In this document: positions 45,045-54,609 of the stretch, piece by piece | Numbering within the stretch: position 1 is the first letter of the stretch | Layout of the letters: every line of letters starts with the position of its first letter | Assembly (NCBI GenBank): GCA_015232355.1 | Contig: JADFZW010000003.1 | Location: 62,001 to 126,000 of the forward strand | Direction: 5' to 3' | From: Oligoflexia bacterium | GTDB lineage: Bacteria > Bdellovibrionota > Bacteriovoracia > Bacteriovoracales > Bacteriovoracaceae | DNA: 64,000 nucleotides | Program-made: the position numbers and the translations under genes | Notes under the pieces: generated by a model | Database searches by the model: none | Told to the model about the DNA's origin: nothing | The model's input: the letters and a program-made list of their open reading frames with translations, nothing else

Positions 45045-45884
45045 ATGACAGGCAAATATTTACTGACATTAGATAATGGTAATACTAATCCTCACTTGGG
45101 AATTTTTAGAGGAAGAAAGTTAATTGCTGTTCATCATGCCACAGATAAAAGAATCATCACTGATTTTATTAATAAACAAAAAATAAAAAATTTCGAAGCA
45201 GTTATTTCAGATGTTGGCGCTAGAAATAGCTTGATTGAATATTTGCAAAAGAAGAGTGAAGTTTTAAGTTTATTAAAGATATCATCATTGAAAAATAACA
45301 AGAAAAAAAGATTTTTGGATATGCCCTTTGATTACAGCAATTCTATTGGTGATGATAGAATATCTCAATCGTATTATGTGTATAAAAAATTGTTAACAAG
45401 AGAAAGAGGAGAGTGGGCGCTATTAATAGATTCAGGAACTTTTACGACAGTGGATTATATTAGTGGAGAAAAGGGTTATCTTGGTGGATATATTTTTCCT
45501 GGACCAAAAACATTCTTATCCACTTATGGACAAGGAAGATATTTACCATCTTTAAGTTTAAATGCTTTTACTATTGGCGACCGAGGTGTGGCCAAAAGGA
45601 CAGAGGATGCTATTTTGTACGCTGTAGATATTTATTTATATTCAAGTATGAAAGAGGTTGTGGAGAGATTTTTGAAAGAAAAAGGAAAGAACAAGAACAA
45701 TAAGAAGATAATTTTAACTGGTGGGTTTGCTAAATTACAGATGAAGATTTTGAAGAGTATGAATATAGATAAGATAGATAAGATAGATAAGATAGATAAG
45801 AAAGTTGATGTGAGTATTGAAAAACATCTTATCCACCATTCGATGTATTACATACATAGTGTAAACAGTGAGGAGAAGAAATGA
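45045..45884 (+). CDS. coaX: Type III pantothenate kinase
   Basis: The 279-residue protein has TLDNGNTNPHLGIF (phosphate loop), LIDSGTFTTVDYI, GGYIFPGPKTFL and IILTGGFAKLQ, the order expected for CoaX. It phosphorylates pantothenate. A 9-bp tandem repeat (45765-45800) encodes four Asp-Lys-Ile units near the C-terminus. Its stop overlaps coaBC by ATGA. Confidence 0.88.
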   Translation: MTGKYLLTLDNGNTNPHLGIFRGRKLIAVHHATDKRIITDFINKQKIKNFEAVISDVGARNSLIEYLQKKSEVLSLLKISSLKNNKKKRFLDMPFDYSNSIGDDRISQSYYVYKKLLTRERGEWALLIDSGTFTTVDYISGEKGYLGGYIFPGPKTFLSTYGQGRYLPSLSLNAFTIGDRGVAKRTEDAILYAVDIYLYSSMKEVVERFLKEKGKNKNNKKIILTGGFAKLQMKILKSMNIDKIDKIDKIDKKVDVSIEKHLIHHSMYYIHSVNSEEKK

Positions 45885-47272
45885 AAATTATATTAGGAGT
45901 AACTGGTTCGATAGCTGCATATAAAGCATATGATATCGTTCGATATTGGGTTAAAGATTGTTCACATCAAGTTAGAGTGGTTTTAACTAGTGGAGCATTG
46001 AAGTTTGTTGTACCAGAGGTCTTTAGATATTTAGGTGCCAAGGATGTTTATGGGCCGATGGATGATTTTGATATTTCACTCACTAGAAATTCTTGGGATG
46101 AGTTGTATCAAGAAGAGTGTGATGAAGGTGAGTATGAATGTGAGCGAATTGAGCGAAGGCAATCGAAATCACATACATCAGTTCTACATATAGAATTGGC
46201 CAAGTGGTGTGATCGCATAGTGATTGCACCTCTATCTGCTAATACTATGGCCAGATTATCTCAAGGGCAGGCACCTGATCTACTTACCTCAATTTTTTTA
46301 GCAGCAACTTCTAAAGCAGTTATCTTATATCCAGCGATGAACACAAATATGTTGGATCATTCATTCACTCAAGAAAATATAAGGCGTTTAAAGACACTAG
46401 CAAATGTTTTTGTACATCCAACTGCCGAAGGAATTTTAGCGTGTGGTGATCTTGGTCGGGGAAAACTTCCGGATGTAAATGTTATAAATGAATTAGCAAC
46501 AATTATTCCCGTAGACGTAGATTTAAGTGTAGAAAAGAGAGATAAAAAAAAACATATTTTGATAACCACAGGAGCAACTATCTCACCATTAGATCCTGTT
46601 CGCTACTTAACAAATTCTTCCTCTGGAATTACAGGATATTATTTAGCAAAAAAATTTTTGCAAGAGGGACATAAGGTTACAGTGATTGCTGGGGCCAAGG
46701 CGACGGCGAAGCTTGATTATTTACAAAATATCCCAGAATTTAATTTAATAAGAGTGGTAACTCCAAATGATATGTTTGAAGCAGTTATTGATAGAGTAAA
46801 AGAGTGTGATGCCTATATCTCCTCGGCCGCAATTGGAGATATAGAATTTAATGTTTCAAATAAAAAAATAAAAAAACACACATTCACTGCTCCTTACAAA
46901 ATAGAATTTAAACCATCAATTGATGTTTTATCAGAAGTGTTAAAGATAAAGAGAGCAGATCAAATAGTAGTCTCTTTTGCGGCCGAATGTTCGGAGTGCT
47001 CAGAAGATTCGATATTTATTGATAAGTGGAAAAATAAGCAAGTGGATTTATTAGTAGGGAATTTTGTGGACAATGGTTATGTAAAAGTTAAAAATGATTC
47101 CAATATGGGAGTAGCAGCGGGAGTGGAAGTGGGAGTGCCGAAGGGTTTTGTAGTAGAAGAAAATGAGTATTACTTTGTTGTTGATGGACATTTGAAATCA
47201 AGTTTGATTTTAACAAAAGAAGAGTTAGCAAAGGTGATTTATAGTTATGTCATACCTACAAGTTGTAACTAA
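45881..47272 (+). CDS. coaBC: Bifunctional phosphopantothenoylcysteine decarboxylase / synthase
   Basis: The 463-residue fusion begins with the flavin-binding CoaC domain (LGVTGSIAAYKAYD, APLSANTMARLSQG, PAMNTNM) and continues with CoaB (ITTGATISPLDPVRYLTNSS, SSAAIGDIEF). It converts phosphopantothenate to phosphopantetheine. An unusual charged insert (about 75-100, CDEGEYECERIERRQ) lies in the CoaC part. It overlaps panC by 26 bp. Confidence 0.94.
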   Translation: MKIILGVTGSIAAYKAYDIVRYWVKDCSHQVRVVLTSGALKFVVPEVFRYLGAKDVYGPMDDFDISLTRNSWDELYQEECDEGEYECERIERRQSKSHTSVLHIELAKWCDRIVIAPLSANTMARLSQGQAPDLLTSIFLAATSKAVILYPAMNTNMLDHSFTQENIRRLKTLANVFVHPTAEGILACGDLGRGKLPDVNVINELATIIPVDVDLSVEKRDKKKHILITTGATISPLDPVRYLTNSSSGITGYYLAKKFLQEGHKVTVIAGAKATAKLDYLQNIPEFNLIRVVTPNDMFEAVIDRVKECDAYISSAAIGDIEFNVSNKKIKKHTFTAPYKIEFKPSIDVLSEVLKIKRADQIVVSFAAECSECSEDSIFIDKWKNKQVDLLVGNFVDNGYVKVKNDSNMGVAAGVEVGVPKGFVVEENEYYFVVDGHLKSSLILTKEELAKVIYSYVIPTSCN

Positions 47273-48116
47273 AGCAGATGAATTATTAAAAATAAGATCA
47301 GAAGTTGGAGATGATGTTGATATTGGTTTTGTCCCTACAATGGGAAACTTACATCAGGGGCATATCTCACTCTTAGAGGAAGCTCTAAACAATCACAAAG
47401 TGATTTTTTTTAGTATCTTTGTAAATCCTAAACAATTTGCTCCCAATGAAGATTACTCCAAATATCCACGTACTTTGAGAGAGGATTTAGAGAAGATAGA
47501 GCGTGCATGTGAGCGTGACTGTAAAGATAAAAATACTCAAGTAGTAGTTTTTGCGCCTGAGGATGGTGTAGGAGAGGTATTTCCTAAAGGATATGCGACT
47601 AGTATCTCTGTTGGCGGCAGAATAAGCGAGATATTATGTGCTAAATCTAGACCAAATCATTTCGCTGGAGTGACCACAGTAGTATATCGTTTGTTTGCAA
47701 TGATACGGCCAACGGTTGCTTACTTTGGAATGAAAGATTATCAGCAAATGTTGATAGTAAAGAAAATGACAGAAGATATGTTATTAGACATAATTATTAA
47801 AGGGATGCCGATAGTTCGAGATAATGATGGACTTGCATTATCAAGTAGAAATGCATACTTGACAGCAGAGGAAAGAAAAGTTGCTTTGATTTTACCAAAG
47901 ACTTTGAATGAGATTAAAAAACTAATTCTTGAAAGTGAAAGTGAATTAGAAAAATTTATTAGTGATAAATTATTACAAGATAAGAGGTGGGATTATCTAC
48001 AAGTTCTAAATGCGAATGATTTACAACCATTAAATAGAGAGAAAGAGATTATTGCATTAGGAGCATTTAGAGTAGGTAATACTCGTTTGATAGATAACTT
48101 ACTAATATACCGATAA
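47247..48116 (+). CDS. panC: Pantothenate synthetase
   Basis: The 289-residue enzyme has VPTMGNLHQGHISLLEE, NPKQFAPNEDYSKYPRTL, YFGMKDYQQMLIVKKM and DGLALSSRNAYLT, diagnostic for PanC, which joins pantoate and beta-alanine. It closes the pathway between panB and coaX. Confidence 0.95.
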   Translation: MSYLQVVTKADELLKIRSEVGDDVDIGFVPTMGNLHQGHISLLEEALNNHKVIFFSIFVNPKQFAPNEDYSKYPRTLREDLEKIERACERDCKDKNTQVVVFAPEDGVGEVFPKGYATSISVGGRISEILCAKSRPNHFAGVTTVVYRLFAMIRPTVAYFGMKDYQQMLIVKKMTEDMLLDIIIKGMPIVRDNDGLALSSRNAYLTAEERKVALILPKTLNEIKKLILESESELEKFISDKLLQDKRWDYLQVLNANDLQPLNREKEIIALGAFRVGNTRLIDNLLIYR

Positions 48117-48139
48117 ACAAACGAAACGAGAATAAAATT

Positions 48140-49468
48140 ATGCTAGAAAAATTTTCCATACCAACCGAATCCAAAGCAACCTTAGTCTCAATTGTCTGTC
48201 CTGGTTTTAAAGGGCATTCAACATTAGATGAGACTGAAAAATCATTAGATGAGTTGCGAGAGTTGCTTAGAACTTTAGGTGTTGTACCTCAAGAACAATT
48301 CATTCAACATCGAAAAAAATTGGAAGCAGCAACAGTTATAGGAACGGGCAAGCTAGAAGATATTGCTAAAAAGGCCAAGGAAGATGGTTCACTATTTTTA
48401 GCTCTAGATTTTGAGATAACTGCAAGTCAGGCAAAAAATTTAAAGAAGATGACAGGAATGGAAGTAGTTGATCGTTGTAGTATTATTCTAGAGATATTTG
48501 CTAAGCATGCTCATACTAAAGAGGCAAAGACTCAAATCGAGATCTCTCGTTTAGAATATATGTTACCCCGTCTTACAGCACTGTGGACTCACTTTACAAG
48601 AATAAGGGGAGGTATTGGCCACAGAACGGGAGAGGGTGAGCAACAGTTAGAATTAGATAGAAGATATGTTCGAGAGAGAATTAGGCATTATAAAAAACAA
48701 TTAGAGAGTGTGGTTATTTCAAGAGAGGAACAGAGAAAAAGGCGAACTCAAAATGTAATCAGCGCTGCTATTGTTGGATATACCAATGCGGGCAAATCAT
48801 CGCTTCTAAATCGACTTTGTAAAGTAGACATTTTAGAAGAAGATAAACTCTTTTCCACTCTAGATTCTACTTGCAGAACTTTAAATCCAGATAGTAAACC
48901 ACCAATGGTTTTGGTGGATACAGTGGGACTTCTTTCTAATTTGCCAACGCAACTAATCTCTGGTTTTAAGAGTACCTTGGAATCAGCAGAATTTGCTGAT
49001 CTATTAGTTATTGTTTGTGATATCTCCGATAAAAATCATGATCGACATTTAAATGTTGTCTATGAATTTTTAAACGAGCTAGGAATTGGTGATAAGGAAA
49101 AATTTGTAGTCTTCAACAAGAGCGATCGTTTGTTGACAATGGAAGAGAAGTTGAATGCCAAACTTATGTTAAGAACTCACCCGCATAGTTTTTTAGTATC
49201 AACCTTTGATGATCAGGATATGATAAAGTTAAGAGAATATATTATAGATTTTTTTCTATCAAAACAAAAGCACTATGAGTTGCTGGTTCCATATGCTGAT
49301 GGTGAAGCACACTCGCAAGTAACTTCCAAAACAAATGTGATAAGTAGAACAGAAAGTGAGAGTGGAATCATTTACAAAGTTCGTGCACCGGAATTTATCT
49401 TTCTACCACTAGGACTTAATAAATATTTGATATCTACATCATCTACATCACCTACATCAACATTTTAA
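48140..49468 (+). CDS. hflX: Ribosome-associated GTPase HflX
   Basis: The 442-residue protein has the HflX N-domain (ATVIGTGKLEDIA), the glycine-rich RGGIGHRTGEGE linker, and a G domain with GYTNAGKSSLLNRL (G1), DTVGLL (G3) and NKSD (G4). It rescues or splits stalled ribosomes under stress. The C-terminus ends in STSSTSPTST from a short tandem repeat. It follows panC by 23 bp. Confidence 0.93.
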   Translation: MLEKFSIPTESKATLVSIVCPGFKGHSTLDETEKSLDELRELLRTLGVVPQEQFIQHRKKLEAATVIGTGKLEDIAKKAKEDGSLFLALDFEITASQAKNLKKMTGMEVVDRCSIILEIFAKHAHTKEAKTQIEISRLEYMLPRLTALWTHFTRIRGGIGHRTGEGEQQLELDRRYVRERIRHYKKQLESVVISREEQRKRRTQNVISAAIVGYTNAGKSSLLNRLCKVDILEEDKLFSTLDSTCRTLNPDSKPPMVLVDTVGLLSNLPTQLISGFKSTLESAEFADLLVIVCDISDKNHDRHLNVVYEFLNELGIGDKEKFVVFNKSDRLLTMEEKLNAKLMLRTHPHSFLVSTFDDQDMIKLREYIIDFFLSKQKHYELLVPYADGEAHSQVTSKTNVISRTESESGIIYKVRAPEFIFLPLGLNKYLISTSSTSPTSTF

Positions 49469-49652
49469 AAAAAGTACAAGCACTAAAACTATGGATCTGT
49501 TTATTGAACATTCTTTCGGGAAAGTTGAGTCTTTTCGTTTAGTATTTGCATTTTTGGGGAATTCTGGAGGGATTAAGTTTATGCTTATTTATTCCGATAA
49601 GATATTAAATTTTATTTAGTTTATTTTTTTATATATATATTGGGAATTGTAT

Positions 49653-52304
49653 ATGATTTTCATGCGATTACTAATCATAACAACAATAATAACATTAGTA
49701 ACAATAGCAACAATAGCAGTAGCAGCAACTGATACTGCTATGAAAAATATTCAAGTTGAACAAAATAATATTGATGAAAAATCATTTCTGGCCTATCCGA
49801 AAGAACGAGTACTGGCAAAAAAAATTATTCAATTAAAAGAACAAATCTATGATCAACGTCATCGTAACATGGGATTTGAAATAGAAAACATTAAACACAG
49901 TATTCCTCCTGCAAACGTTATTAGAGATCCTGATATAAAAATTATTGAGCAAGAGATGCAAGATATAGTTACTAAAGGGCGTTTTGATTCCATGATTTTT
50001 CCATTGCAATTTTTAAATCTTTTGGGCGCAGGACCATCTTCTGATCTTGTAAATAAAAAAAAACAATTTGACGAATTCTTTTCAAGAAAAGAAATTAAAT
50101 CTAATTTTAGAAATGATAACTATGCTAAAGATTATTTAAATAAATTAAGAAATGATTATTTAAAATGGAATGGAGATTTACGAATAGTCGATAATTGGAA
50201 TAAGTTTTTTCCTACATCATTTGATACATATAAGAGTAACAATGGGTCTCATTGTGTAGGAAGAGCATTGGCACTTCAAAAAGCATTACCCGAAGAGATG
50301 CAAAAAGCATCTTATTTAATTACTGGCCAGGTTTCTCCTTTTGATCGCTTAAGAAAAAGTTTGGATGCTCCATTCTTTTATCCCGCCGTTCATCATGCGG
50401 CCCTATTGATGAAGATTTATGATTCAAAAAATAAAAAAAATGGTTATATCTTAATGGATCCTGGGGCGGTAATGCCCAAACCATTTATTATTTTTCCAGG
50501 AGAAGATACTATATATAAGAGAGCAAATGGAGATGAATGGAGATTTTCTATTCATCAAGATCAAGAAAATAGTCAAGAGACAATTCATTGGGTTCGTAGC
50601 AAACCAGGAGTTGATAATAGTGAAGATCCTCCATCGTTAACCATTTTTTCTACAGCACAAGTTACTAATGCAGATACTGTAATTACAAAAAAATTAATAG
50701 GAGGAAGAACTAGATATGAGATGGTTACTCATGATAAAAATGCCAATCCTAAACTGTCATTGATGGTGGAAATTGAACAAAAACAAGTTAAGTTCATTTC
50801 CGGAGAGAAAAAAAAGATTATACCTTTTGATCAAATAGATGAAATTAAAAAGGCAATTAGAGAAACTAGTTATAAGGATCCAATTGATGGAACTATTAAA
50901 AATTATGAGAGTGAATTTGCATTATCTAACGAAGAAATTGAAAAAAGAGTACTAAAATTAATCGAGAAAGCACCTCAATTACATTTTTTAAGTTTTATTC
51001 AAAACATGGAGTATAAAACACTTCGTAGTAAAAACATTCATGATCTCATTTCAAATACAATAAATGATCGAACTATCATGGAAAAATACAAATTGCAAAA
51101 AACTAATTTGTCTGAAAAACAAATCACCAGAGAGTTAGTTCCTATGAGTAGTAATAAATTTCAACAAATATCATATTTACGTTTCTTTATTACTAGTCTC
51201 AAGAGTGATTATTGGGGCCAACAAGTTTACTTTAAAAATTCTCCTATATCATCTCAAATTTTACAAACAGATTCTGTTAATAGTGTTGAAGATAGGAAGT
51301 TAGCAGATAAGATAATAGCAAAAAAAACATTATTTATTAATCAATTAGTAAACGCTATTTCAGATGATGATTATGAATTGGTTAAAAAATTAGTTCTTAA
51401 GTTTCCCAATGAAAATTATTGTAATTTAATTTATCCATTAGATGATGTTGTTAATGGAAAATCCATACTATTTTTAGCTAAAAGTGTTGTTGTTTTACGA
51501 GCGCTTTTAACTCCTAAAACAACATTGGATTGTATTGATAATTTAGGTCAAACAGTTTTGGGGAATTTTATTGCTAATAAAAAATATGACTTAGCAAAAG
51601 AACTTCTTAATTATGGAGCTGATGCCAATGGAAATTGGGAATATTATCTTTCTCCATTAATAGAATTAATTGAACAAATGATTGAAAATCCATTAGTCTC
51701 TATGGATCTACATACTACAAATCCAACACCTATAAGTGAGATTTCTCCAGAAGCATGGGATTTATTAAACCTTTTACTTAGTAAGGGAGCTAATCCAAAT
51801 TTCCAAATTAGTCCTAATGATTTTACTCCACTCCATTTGGCAGCATTAGGAGGGAATCTACAACTGGTGATTAGACTTATTCAATCAGGTGCTAATATTT
51901 TTATTAAGACAAATGATTTATTTCCATTAACTGCGATTGATTTAGTATCTAAGGAAATTGAAAAAATAAAAAGAGAAAAAGATAAATGTAAAAAAGATGC
52001 TCTTTTAAAAAAAATATGTACCTCGATTGATGGCATTATAAAAAAATATCAAAATATTATTTATGTTTTACAGAATTTTAAAGATTATAAAGATCCTAAC
52101 TATCCTAACTATCCTAACTATCCTAACTATCCTAACTATTCTAAAAACTCTGACAATCTATTATCACCATTATCACCACTTTCTTGTGAAATAGATAGGA
52201 TAAAAAATTCATTACAAGATAACTCATCAATAACCAGCATAATAGAGATACTTAAAGCAATTGATACTAATATTAATAAAAACAAAGAAGGGGAGGGGAA
52301 GTGA
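49653..52304 (+). CDS. Exported ankyrin-repeat protein with thiol-enzyme-like domain
   Basis: From ATG 49653 the 883-residue product has a signal peptide (ending IAVAATD). Next comes a domain with Cys201 in GSHCVGRALAL, His247/His248 in AVHHAALLM and Asp269 in YILMDPG; the order and spacing resemble Cys-His-Asp transglutaminase/papain-fold enzymes. Near 620-780 are ankyrin repeats (NLGQTVLGNFI, FTPLHLAALGGNLQLVIRLI). A 9-bp repeat (52095-52139) gives five Asn-Tyr-Pro units near the end. I know no named family with this combination. A secreted effector or immunity-type factor is possible. Confidence 0.6.
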   Translation: MIFMRLLIITTIITLVTIATIAVAATDTAMKNIQVEQNNIDEKSFLAYPKERVLAKKIIQLKEQIYDQRHRNMGFEIENIKHSIPPANVIRDPDIKIIEQEMQDIVTKGRFDSMIFPLQFLNLLGAGPSSDLVNKKKQFDEFFSRKEIKSNFRNDNYAKDYLNKLRNDYLKWNGDLRIVDNWNKFFPTSFDTYKSNNGSHCVGRALALQKALPEEMQKASYLITGQVSPFDRLRKSLDAPFFYPAVHHAALLMKIYDSKNKKNGYILMDPGAVMPKPFIIFPGEDTIYKRANGDEWRFSIHQDQENSQETIHWVRSKPGVDNSEDPPSLTIFSTAQVTNADTVITKKLIGGRTRYEMVTHDKNANPKLSLMVEIEQKQVKFISGEKKKIIPFDQIDEIKKAIRETSYKDPIDGTIKNYESEFALSNEEIEKRVLKLIEKAPQLHFLSFIQNMEYKTLRSKNIHDLISNTINDRTIMEKYKLQKTNLSEKQITRELVPMSSNKFQQISYLRFFITSLKSDYWGQQVYFKNSPISSQILQTDSVNSVEDRKLADKIIAKKTLFINQLVNAISDDDYELVKKLVLKFPNENYCNLIYPLDDVVNGKSILFLAKSVVVLRALLTPKTTLDCIDNLGQTVLGNFIANKKYDLAKELLNYGADANGNWEYYLSPLIELIEQMIENPLVSMDLHTTNPTPISEISPEAWDLLNLLLSKGANPNFQISPNDFTPLHLAALGGNLQLVIRLIQSGANIFIKTNDLFPLTAIDLVSKEIEKIKREKDKCKKDALLKKICTSIDGIIKKYQNIIYVLQNFKDYKDPNYPNYPNYPNYPNYSKNSDNLLSPLSPLSCEIDRIKNSLQDNSSITSIIEILKAIDTNINKNKEGEGK

Positions 52305-52340
52305 TAGAAAAAAAATAAACTATCATCCCTATAAAATTCT

Positions 52341-53033
52341 ATGGAAATTAAAAAGAAAATAACAAGCGAAGAATTTGACGAAGAAATACTTTACCAAAAA
52401 TCATCCGAGATAGAATTAACCAAAGGCCAAAAAAGAAAATATGAAATTGTAAAGAAGGCTATTGAATTAATGTCCAAAGAAGGTATTAAAGAGACTACTA
52501 TTAATACTCTTGCAGAATCTATAAAGATATCTCGTTCAAATATTAAATATTATTTCCCCAACATGGATGTTTTAATTGAATCATGTATTCAATATGTTAC
52601 TTTTACCTCTCAAACAATAACTGTAAAATTTATCAAAGAAGTTGACGATGAAGATGTTAATTATGAAAATCATTTAGCTAGATTAGATGCTATTGTTAAT
52701 GCATTTTTTTATTTTGTAGAAAATTATCCTCAACAAGCAACAATTATGCTCTTACTTAATTATTTCTCATCTTTTACTCCAACATATCGTAAGATGAAGG
52801 GTACCTATAGGTCAATGGGAGCAAAGAGAATTATTTTAATACTTAAAGCAATATCAAAAGAAAAGAGGCGATCATATTTACATAGTGTTGATTTAAATGC
52901 TTTAGCATGTAGTATTCAATCATTAATTTTCTCTAATGCTTTTTTGTTAATAAATAATGAAGTTGAATTAACCCATAAGGAAATGTGTGATCATACTAAA
53001 GAATTAATTCGCTTATTATGCACTAATCTTTAG
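52341..53033 (+). CDS. TetR-family transcriptional regulator
   Basis: The 230-residue protein has an N-terminal TetR helix-turn-helix (EIVKKAIELMSKEGIKETTI, SIKISRSNIKYYFPNMD at about 30-75) and a helical ligand domain. It starts 36 bp after the ankyrin gene on the same strand and may regulate it. The ligand is unknown. Confidence 0.85.
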   Translation: MEIKKKITSEEFDEEILYQKSSEIELTKGQKRKYEIVKKAIELMSKEGIKETTINTLAESIKISRSNIKYYFPNMDVLIESCIQYVTFTSQTITVKFIKEVDDEDVNYENHLARLDAIVNAFFYFVENYPQQATIMLLLNYFSSFTPTYRKMKGTYRSMGAKRIILILKAISKEKRRSYLHSVDLNALACSIQSLIFSNAFLLINNEVELTHKEMCDHTKELIRLLCTNL

Positions 53034-53103
53034 TAATAATATTTAGGACTCTTTAAATTTAATTCCAATATTATTATTTTTATTTTAACTAGAGTTTGGG
53101 TGA

Positions 53104-54177
53104 TTACTTTTCTTGAAATTCTTTTAAATATTTCTCTTTGTTTTCCTTATATTTTTTCACTAACTTTGCAAATGCTCTTTGCTTTCCACCAAGTTTTTTA
53201 TCGTAGGTATCTAGGGATGTAATGATTGCACCGTGGGTCAACGCCAGACCTAGAAATAGACCAAAACCAATCGTATTACGAACTATCTTATTCCCATCAA
53301 ATATTACTTTATTAACAATTTTCTCAACATTGCCTAGTGACTTAATAGCAGGATTGTTCTTATTAGTGAGGGAATCTACATATTTATTTGTCGTTTCGTT
53401 TTGGCAAATATCTAGAGTATCATTTAAGAAATTTTTTTCATACTCTGGATTTTTAAAATAGGGTGCCCCTGCTTTGATCAAAATTTTAATAATATCATTT
53501 CCCCGTGCGCGCCAAGAGGAGGTGTTGTTTTGAAATTCATATGCTAAATCAAGTATTGTTTTGCTGTTATTGTAGTATAGTTTATTCAAATCAAGTTTTT
53601 TTACTATTGATGGTAGAAGATCCTTTATATACCTACCATAGTTACTTGAAGAACCACTCTTTGGATGGTTATTTACAGCAATAAGAAGAGCAGCAAGAAT
53701 AGTAAGTCCATCTCTATTTACTTTATTAATATCACCTACTAATACATACTTCTTTAGTTCCTTATTAAATGATTCAATTGCCTTATCTAGTTTTTCCTCT
53801 GCACTAGAACTATATTCAAATTTTGGGTCCAATAAAGGTACAATATTTGCTGTTATATTATCTGTAACTAGGTTTGGATTAATTTCGCTGGAAACAAATG
53901 CTTGCATAGTTTTAGAAGTTCTTGCAAGGTTACTTAGATCATTTATATCGAGATATTTAGAAATATTCTTTACAACATCTTTAGGATAATCATCTTTGTT
54001 TTTTCCAAAGATCATTATTCCAGAAGTGTCAATATTATGTGATTTTTCTTGTTGATCGTTACTAGCAAGGGAAAATGAATTAATGGTTAATAGACAAATA
54101 GATAGTGTAGTAGTGGTAATTAATTTTAACTTTAATTTTAATTTCAATGATAAAGAATTTTTAGTTAGAGTTTTCAT
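53104..54177 (-). CDS. Exported protein with F-box-like motif and ankyrin-like region
   Basis: From ATG 54177 (after AAGGAGC) the 357-residue product has a signal peptide with an LKLKLKLKL run. An F-box-like stretch is at about 64-95 (YPKDVVKNISKYL, DINDLSNLARTSKTMQAFV). Later there is an ankyrin-like pair (NSKTILDLAYEFQNN, DIIKILIKAGAP) and a C-terminal hydrophobic helix (IGFGLFLGLALTHGAII). F-box motifs are rare in bacteria and mostly in effectors aimed at eukaryotic ubiquitin ligases. Whether this degenerate motif is functional is unknown. Confidence 0.55.
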   Translation of the reverse strand: MKTLTKNSLSLKLKLKLKLITTTTLSICLLTINSFSLASNDQQEKSHNIDTSGIMIFGKNKDDYPKDVVKNISKYLDINDLSNLARTSKTMQAFVSSEINPNLVTDNITANIVPLLDPKFEYSSSAEEKLDKAIESFNKELKKYVLVGDINKVNRDGLTILAALLIAVNNHPKSGSSSNYGRYIKDLLPSIVKKLDLNKLYYNNSKTILDLAYEFQNNTSSWRARGNDIIKILIKAGAPYFKNPEYEKNFLNDTLDICQNETTNKYVDSLTNKNNPAIKSLGNVEKIVNKVIFDGNKIVRNTIGFGLFLGLALTHGAIITSLDTYDKKLGGKQRAFAKLVKKYKENKEKYLKEFQEK

Positions 54178-54609
54178 TTTTTTTAGCTCCTTAAGATTAA
54201 ATAGGTTAAACATTTTTTAATATTTATAATTCTTGCGAGAATTGAATTAAGAATAGCATTGTTTTTTTTATTTTTTTGCTTGTTTTTTTTATGAAATAAT
54301 CATGTATATATAAAAATCAAGAGCTTGATGATGATAAAAAAAATGAATATGTGATAAAAAAAATTATTTACGGACAATATTTATAGTCAATATGGACAAT
54401 ATTTATAGTCAAACTAAATATGAAATATATAAATAGTAATTAAAAAAACAGGACTAGAGATATAAAAGTTACCACTCCAGGTATAAGAGAATAAAGAAAA
54501 CGATTATACCTGCGTATGATATAAATTATTCCCCGAAATTGCCGATATGTTTTTTATATGAATAATCTAGAGCTTTTTAAATTTAGTGAATAAAAGGAGG
54601 GGTTTTTGA
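54178..54609. other. AT-rich intergenic region with a 22-bp-spaced direct repeat and an inverted repeat
   Basis: I see no gene here. GGACAATATTTATAGTCAA occurs at 54372 and again at 54394. AGGTATAA at 54479 and TTATACCT at 54504 form an 8-bp inverted repeat with a 17-base gap. AAAAGGAGGGG near 54593 is the ribosome site of the next gene. These may be control sites for the two divergent exported-protein genes. Confidence 0.5.
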
